This document shows, one piece after another, positions 44,459 to 48,674 of a stretch of DNA of 48,674 nt. The DNA comes from JAIVHA01 sp965367295. GTDB lineage: Bacteria > Pseudomonadota > Gammaproteobacteria > DSM-19610. The notes beneath the pieces are model-generated. The model was not told the origin of the DNA and searched no databases. It was given only the letters and a program-made list of their open reading frames with translations. Each line of letters opens with the position of its first letter. Positions within the stretch are counted from its first letter, which is position 1. Both the position numbers and the translations under genes were made by a program. Location: positions 1 to 48,674 of the forward strand of contig CBDUHN010000025.1 in NCBI GenBank assembly GCA_965367295.1, written 5' to 3'.

Positions 44459-46543
44459 TCAAAACTCCTCCCACTGGTCACCACCGGCGAAGGCAGGTTG
44501 TGGCGATTGCCGGGCCGGAACACGCTGCTGGGCGACCTGGATCTTGGATCGTTCATGATCAGAAGGTGCGGCCGGATCCACTTTCGCCGCTCGCTCTGCC
44601 GGTTTTTGAATGACCGCATCGTCCTCCCCCAGACGGAAGAACTGCATGATCTCCACCATGCGTTGCGCCTGATCCTCCATGGACTGCGAGGCAGCTGCGG
44701 CCTCTTCCACCAGGGTCGCATTCTGCTGGGTCACCTCGTCCATCTGGGTGATCGCCTTGTTCACCTGCTCGATACCCGCCGACTGCTCCTGGCTGGCCGC
44801 GGCGATCTCCGCCACGATGTCCGTCACCTTCTTCACGCTGCCGACGATCTCGGTCAGGGTGCGGCCCGATTCGTCCACCAGCCCCGAGCCCGTCTTCACC
44901 TTCTCCACCGAATCCTGGATCAGGTCCTTGATCTCCTTCGCCGCACCTGCGGAACGCTGCGCCAGGTTGCGCACCTCGGCGGCCACCACGGCAAAGCCCC
45001 GGCCCTGCTCCCCGGCTCGCGCCGCTTCCACCGCCGCATTCAGGGCCAGCAGGTTGGTCTGGAAGGCGATCTCGTCGATCACACTGATGATGTCGGCGAT
45101 CTTGCGGCTCGAGGCATTGATTTCGTTCATCGCAGCAACCGCCTGCGATACCACCTGGCCACCCTGCTCCGCCTGGTCACGGGCACCCACCGCCAGTTGA
45201 TTGGCCTGCCGGGCGTTGTCGGCGTTCTGCCGCACCGTCGAGGTCATCTCCTCCATCGACGAGGCGGTTTCCTCCAGGGCCGATGCCTGTTCCTGCGTGC
45301 GCTGACTCAGGTTGTCATTGCCGCTGGCGAGTTCCTGAGCTGAACTGCTGACTGAATCGGAGACCAGGCGAACCTCGCCGACGATCTGCGACAGCTTCTC
45401 GGCCATCGAGCGCATGGCGGCCAGCAGGCTGCTGCTGTCGCCGTCACGCACAGGCACCTGTACGTCCAGATCGCCACCGGCGATGCGACCCGCGATGTCA
45501 GCCGCCAGAGCCGGCTCACCACCGAGCTGCCGGAGGATATTACGGATGATGAAGAAGGCCAGGAGCCCCGTGGCGATCAGGGCGGCGGCGGTCAGCACCA
45601 GGAACAGATACAACGCATGCTGCGCCTTGGCCTGCAGCATGGCCGCAGCCGCGCTGAAATCAGCCGCCAGACGATCTTCGACCGTCTTGAGCAAATCGAT
45701 CTTGGCCGTGATCATCTCGAACCAACGCCCGGCATCCATCCCTAGCGAGCGCCCATCGAAGCCTTCCAGCGCCACCTTCTTCATACGATCGACCTCCTCG
45801 ACCGCGTGGCCGGCCACCTTCTGCCGGAAGAAGGCCATCTGTCCAGCATTGGCCGCGACCTCGAACTCCTTGAAGTACACGTCCTGGCCTGCAGCATTGG
45901 AGAGGAAACGCGTCACCATGTCCGCGGTGAACCGGTCAGCCGCGAACACAACGTTCAGCAGTGCACGTTCGATGCCGACGCGCTCCTTGGCGTGCGACAG
46001 GTTGGAATAGGCTGCGGCCAGACGTGTGACCTCTCGGTCGTCGCTGAGCAACATGCCCTGGCGCCCGATCGCCAGCAGCGAATCAATCGTCCGGGTGTAG
46101 TAGCCGGTAGCATCCGTGCCGCTGATGCTCTCGCTACTGACCGCGCTGCGGATACTGCCCAATTCCCTGAGTTGGCGCTGTGTTTCGTCCAGTGCCTGGC
46201 CAAGCACCTCAGGATAGGCGGCGCGGTCGAAGTCCCCCAGCGCCTCCTTGATCGCCACGAGACGGCGATCGCTCTCAGCCCGCTGGGCGGGCAACTCGGT
46301 GGCGAAGCGCTGGCCCTTGCTGCCGATGAATCCTCCGGTCATGCCGCGCTCGACCTGCAGTTCGTGCGCCAGGGCCGCGAACTCCACCGACAGGGTCACA
46401 AGTGACTGCAGATCACGCATGGCCGTCGAGGTCCGTACCTTGTCCAGGATACTGTTCGCCGAAAAGAACAGCAGCCCCACCAGCGGCAGCGCCAGCACCA
46501 GCATCAACCGCCCACGCATTGTCATGTTGTTCAATGAGATCAT
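44459..46543 (-). CDS. Methyl-accepting chemotaxis protein with NIT-type sensor
   Basis: This 694-residue MCP has a first membrane span (about 13-30), a long periplasmic region with a nitrate/nitrite-sensing-like NIT domain (LQVERGMTGGFIGSKG), a second span (about 312-335), HAMP, and the conserved tip. The C-terminus is GGDQWEEF, a CheR/CheB-binding pentapeptide of the xWxxF type on a flexible linker. The signalling half shares long DNA identity with the next MCP gene. The ATG at 46543 has an AGGTG ribosome site. Confidence 0.95.
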   Translation of the reverse strand: MISLNNMTMRGRLMLVLALPLVGLLFFSANSILDKVRTSTAMRDLQSLVTLSVEFAALAHELQVERGMTGGFIGSKGQRFATELPAQRAESDRRLVAIKEALGDFDRAAYPEVLGQALDETQRQLRELGSIRSAVSSESISGTDATGYYTRTIDSLLAIGRQGMLLSDDREVTRLAAAYSNLSHAKERVGIERALLNVVFAADRFTADMVTRFLSNAAGQDVYFKEFEVAANAGQMAFFRQKVAGHAVEEVDRMKKVALEGFDGRSLGMDAGRWFEMITAKIDLLKTVEDRLAADFSAAAAMLQAKAQHALYLFLVLTAAALIATGLLAFFIIRNILRQLGGEPALAADIAGRIAGGDLDVQVPVRDGDSSSLLAAMRSMAEKLSQIVGEVRLVSDSVSSSAQELASGNDNLSQRTQEQASALEETASSMEEMTSTVRQNADNARQANQLAVGARDQAEQGGQVVSQAVAAMNEINASSRKIADIISVIDEIAFQTNLLALNAAVEAARAGEQGRGFAVVAAEVRNLAQRSAGAAKEIKDLIQDSVEKVKTGSGLVDESGRTLTEIVGSVKKVTDIVAEIAAASQEQSAGIEQVNKAITQMDEVTQQNATLVEEAAAASQSMEDQAQRMVEIMQFFRLGEDDAVIQKPAERAAKVDPAAPSDHERSKIQVAQQRVPARQSPQPAFAGGDQWEEF
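44638..45310. repeat. Near-identical MCP signalling segment, copy 1
   Basis: This stretch matches 46630-47302 at a constant offset of 1992 bases. From 44717 to 45310 I see no difference, including silent positions. The similarity stops abruptly at 45311. Confidence 0.9.
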
Positions 46544-46606
46544 AGTTTCACCTGTCTATTTGTTCTAAGGAAGCGGACGTCTTGCCGCGTGCTCCGCAGT
46601 CTGTCG

Positions 46607-48157
46607 TCATCCAGCTGATCCGGTACGGAAGAACCGCATGATCTCCACCATGCGTTGCGCCTGATCCTCCATGGACCGTGAAGCGGCCGCGGCCTCTTCC
46701 ACCAGGGCCGCATTCTGCTGGGTCACCTCGTCCATCTGGGTGATCGCCTTGTTCACCTGCTCGATACCCGCCGACTGCTCCTGGCTGGCCGCGGCGATCT
46801 CCGCCACGATGTCCGTCACCTTCTTCACGCTGCCGACGATCTCGGTCAGGGTGCGGCCCGATTCGTCCACCAGCCCCGAGCCCGTCTTCACCTTCTCCAC
46901 CGAATCCTGGATCAGGTCCTTGATCTCCTTCGCCGCACCTGCGGAACGCTGCGCCAGGTTGCGCACCTCGGCGGCCACCACGGCAAAGCCCCGGCCCTGC
47001 TCCCCGGCTCGCGCCGCTTCCACCGCCGCATTCAGGGCCAGCAGGTTGGTCTGGAAGGCGATCTCGTCGATCACACTGATGATGTCGGCGATCTTGCGGC
47101 TCGAGGCATTGATTTCGTTCATCGCAGCAACCGCCTGCGATACCACCTGGCCACCCTGCTCCGCCTGGTCACGGGCACCCACCGCCAGTTGATTGGCCTG
47201 CCGGGCGTTGTCGGCGTTCTGCCGCACCGTCGAGGTCATCTCCTCCATCGACGAGGCGGTTTCCTCCAGGGCCGATGCCTGTTCCTGCGTGCGCTGACTC
47301 AGATCATCATTGCCCGCCGCAATCTCCCGCGCCGAGGCGCCCACTGAGTCAGAGGTTGTACGCACATCGCCCACGATGCCGGATAACTTCCCGGCCATGG
47401 TGCGCAATGCCTCCAGCAAAGCCCCCAGCTCATCGCCACGCTCGACACGGATGGCATTATCCAGTTCACCGGCTGCGATACGGTTGGCGACGGTGACCGC
47501 CTGGTCCAGCGGCCCCATGATGGCGCGCACCAGCAGCCAGGCCATCCACAGCACGAACCCGGCACCCGCCACAATGGCCAGGATCGCGTACAGCCGCATG
47601 CTCTTGTACAAGGCAACCGCATTTTCATATTCCTTACCGGCCACATCGATCTGCAGTTGCAGCAAGTCCTCGATATTCTCACTCACCGGAGCGAACAGCC
47701 GTGCGATACTGGTATTGATGTGAACCTGGCTCTCCCTGAAATCCCCCGCGCGCAGCAGCACCTGGGCTGGACGCAAGCCCTGTTGCACGAACCGGCTCCG
47801 CGTCTGGGCGAAACTCTCAGCCAGTACGCGCTCATCGGGCGTATGGTAGGTTTCCATGTAGGCCTCCCAGATGCCGGTGATACTGGTGATATTCGCATCC
47901 ATCACATCCATGTCCCGGCGTGCCGCCTGGGGGTCGGCGTTCATGGTGGAACGGGTGATCAGGTTGATATTCTCCTGCAACAGGCGGCCGATATTACGCA
48001 ACTGATCCAGTGGTACGGTGCGATCCTCGTACACGGTACGCAATTCTTCCTTGACTACACCCTGGCCCACCACTCCCATGATCCCGATGCCCAGCAACAG
48101 CAGCACAGCGACTGCAAGGGTGATGATCAATCGCAATTTGATAGTTAGTGTTTTCAT
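46607..48157 (-). CDS. Methyl-accepting chemotaxis protein with four-helix-bundle sensor
   Basis: This 516-residue MCP has spans at about 8-33 and 190-212, a helical periplasmic sensor (35-188, four-helix-bundle type), HAMP (about 213-265) and the conserved signalling tip FQTNLLALNAAVEAARAGEQGRGFAVVA. It ends at FFRTGSAG without a CheR-binding pentapeptide, so it must rely on tails of other receptors such as the neighbour. The ATG at 48157 has AAGGA 5 bases upstream. It starts 27 bp after the cheW stop. Confidence 0.95.
   Translation of the reverse strand: MKTLTIKLRLIITLAVAVLLLLGIGIMGVVGQGVVKEELRTVYEDRTVPLDQLRNIGRLLQENINLITRSTMNADPQAARRDMDVMDANITSITGIWEAYMETYHTPDERVLAESFAQTRSRFVQQGLRPAQVLLRAGDFRESQVHINTSIARLFAPVSENIEDLLQLQIDVAGKEYENAVALYKSMRLYAILAIVAGAGFVLWMAWLLVRAIMGPLDQAVTVANRIAAGELDNAIRVERGDELGALLEALRTMAGKLSGIVGDVRTTSDSVGASAREIAAGNDDLSQRTQEQASALEETASSMEEMTSTVRQNADNARQANQLAVGARDQAEQGGQVVSQAVAAMNEINASSRKIADIISVIDEIAFQTNLLALNAAVEAARAGEQGRGFAVVAAEVRNLAQRSAGAAKEIKDLIQDSVEKVKTGSGLVDESGRTLTEIVGSVKKVTDIVAEIAAASQEQSAGIEQVNKAITQMDEVTQQNAALVEEAAAASRSMEDQAQRMVEIMRFFRTGSAG
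46630..47302. repeat. Near-identical MCP signalling segment, copy 2
   Basis: Partner of 44638-45310 at an offset of 1992. The sensor halves of the two receptors are unrelated, so only the signalling part is shared. Confidence 0.9.
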
Positions 48158-48184
48158 CGTTTCCTTCCCGCACTCGGGCTACTG

Positions 48185-48674
48185 TTATTCCGCCATGTCC
48201 GCAATTGCGGTGATCTCATCGACTCGCAGCAGGCGGTCGATATCAAGCAGCATCACCATATGCTCGTCCACCGTGGCCAGTCCGCTGATGAAATCAGCAT
48301 CCACCACCGTGCCGAAATCAGGTTTGGGACGAATGTCTGCGGGGGAGATGTTGAGCACATCCGATACCGCGTCCACCACGACACCGAAGGTCCGTTCGCG
48401 CCCATCGGTGACCAGCGACAACACGATAACCACCGTAGTGGGTGTGTACTCGACAGCCTCCAGATTGAAGCGCATGCGCAAATCCACAATGGGCACGATG
48501 GTGCCGCGCAGATTCAGTACACCCTTGAGAAAGGGCGGCGCATTGGGAATCTGGGTCACCGGCGTCCAGCCCTTGATTTCCTGAACCCGCAGGATATCCA
48601 CGCCATATTCTTCGTTGGCCAGAGAGAAGCTCAGGTACTGACTGGCCATCTCATCGCTACCGCTACCGCTACCG
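48185..48674 (-). CDS. cheW: Chemotaxis coupling protein CheW, open at the right edge
   Basis: CheW couples MCPs to the kinase CheA. Seen are QYLSFSLANEEYGVDILRVQEIKGW, PNAPPFLKGVLNLRGTIVPIVDLR and the C-terminal LLDIDRLL. The first ATG (48649) has no ribosome site and gives an unusually short N-terminus. The same frame stays open to the edge and reads GSGSGSDE just before that ATG, from a CGGTAG tandem repeat. The true start is therefore probably beyond the window. cheA and cheY are expected further right. Confidence 0.9.
   Translation of the reverse strand, partial: GSGSGSDEMASQYLSFSLANEEYGVDILRVQEIKGWTPVTQIPNAPPFLKGVLNLRGTIVPIVDLRMRFNLEAVEYTPTTVVIVLSLVTDGRERTFGVVVDAVSDVLNISPADIRPKPDFGTVVDADFISGLATVDEHMVMLLDIDRLLRVDEITAIADMAE

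Noticed and set aside
48638..48674. Possible CRISPR repeat at the right edge
   Set aside because: The repeat unit is six bases with no spacers; it is a simple tandem repeat inside a coding frame.

Overview
This 48.7 kb GC-rich window reads as a chromosomal segment of a flagellated or piliated, autotrophic gammaproteobacterium. The evidence is a form II RuBisCO beside a LysR-type CbbR, a FimX-type pilus regulator, EpmB next to efp, and a normal housekeeping gene complement. A sulfur-oxidising, Chromatiales-like lineage would fit, but that placement is inference from gene content alone. There are no rRNA or tRNA genes, no phage or IS genes and no CRISPR array. Nearly all the sequence is coding.

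Layout, left to right. (1) 1-6 kb: the 5' tip of efp (minus), divergent from epmB; a large PilZ-like protein; a GNAT acetyltransferase; and fimX with degenerate receiver, GGDEF and EAL sites. (2) 6-8.5 kb: cbbR and cbbM, divergent around a dyad operator and closed by a strong bidirectional terminator. (3) 8.5-18.5 kb, all minus: a DUF1015 protein, htpX, then parC and parE separated by an 839-residue protein with two PilZ domains, and a CNP1-like exported protein. (4) 18.5-21.2 kb, minus: rubrerythrin, a two-[4Fe-4S] CCG-domain protein and a DUF3501 protein, behind a promoter with a 17-bp palindromic operator. (5) 21.3-25.9 kb, plus: xseB-ispA-dxs (isoprenoid supply) followed by queD-folE2 (pterin/queuosine) and a terminator. 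(6) 26-30.5 kb: a REC-CheC protein with a PAS-GGDEF cyclase (plus), then a retropepsin-like protease and an HD-GYP protein (minus). (7) 30.6-38.1 kb, minus: glyA, nrdR, ribD, ribE, ribB with a dead GTP cyclohydrolase II domain, ribH, nusB, thiL, pgpA. (8) 38.5-48.7 kb, minus: a chemosensory cluster, cheW, two methyl-accepting proteins, cheR, cheD, cheB and a sensorless MCP-like protein, running into a STAS protein and a receiver-phosphatase-kinase protein like the HsbA/HsbR partner switch of Pseudomonas.

Two themes stand out. Cyclic-di-GMP and motility signalling is dense: FimX-like, PAS-GGDEF, HD-GYP, two PilZ-type proteins, and a chemosensory operon joined to a partner switch. A family of short palindromic REP-like repeats, with a half-site near GTAGGTGCGAAT, also sits in many of the intergenic gaps.

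The strongest leads for undescribed biology are the rubrerythrin/Fe-S/DUF3501 cassette with its operator, the shared C-terminal VELF tail on CheD and the sensorless MCP-like protein either side of CheB, the double-PilZ protein between the topoisomerase IV genes, and an apparently identical stretch of about 590 bp shared by two adjacent chemoreceptor genes with unrelated sensor domains. Comparisons to other organisms are from memory and nothing was searched.
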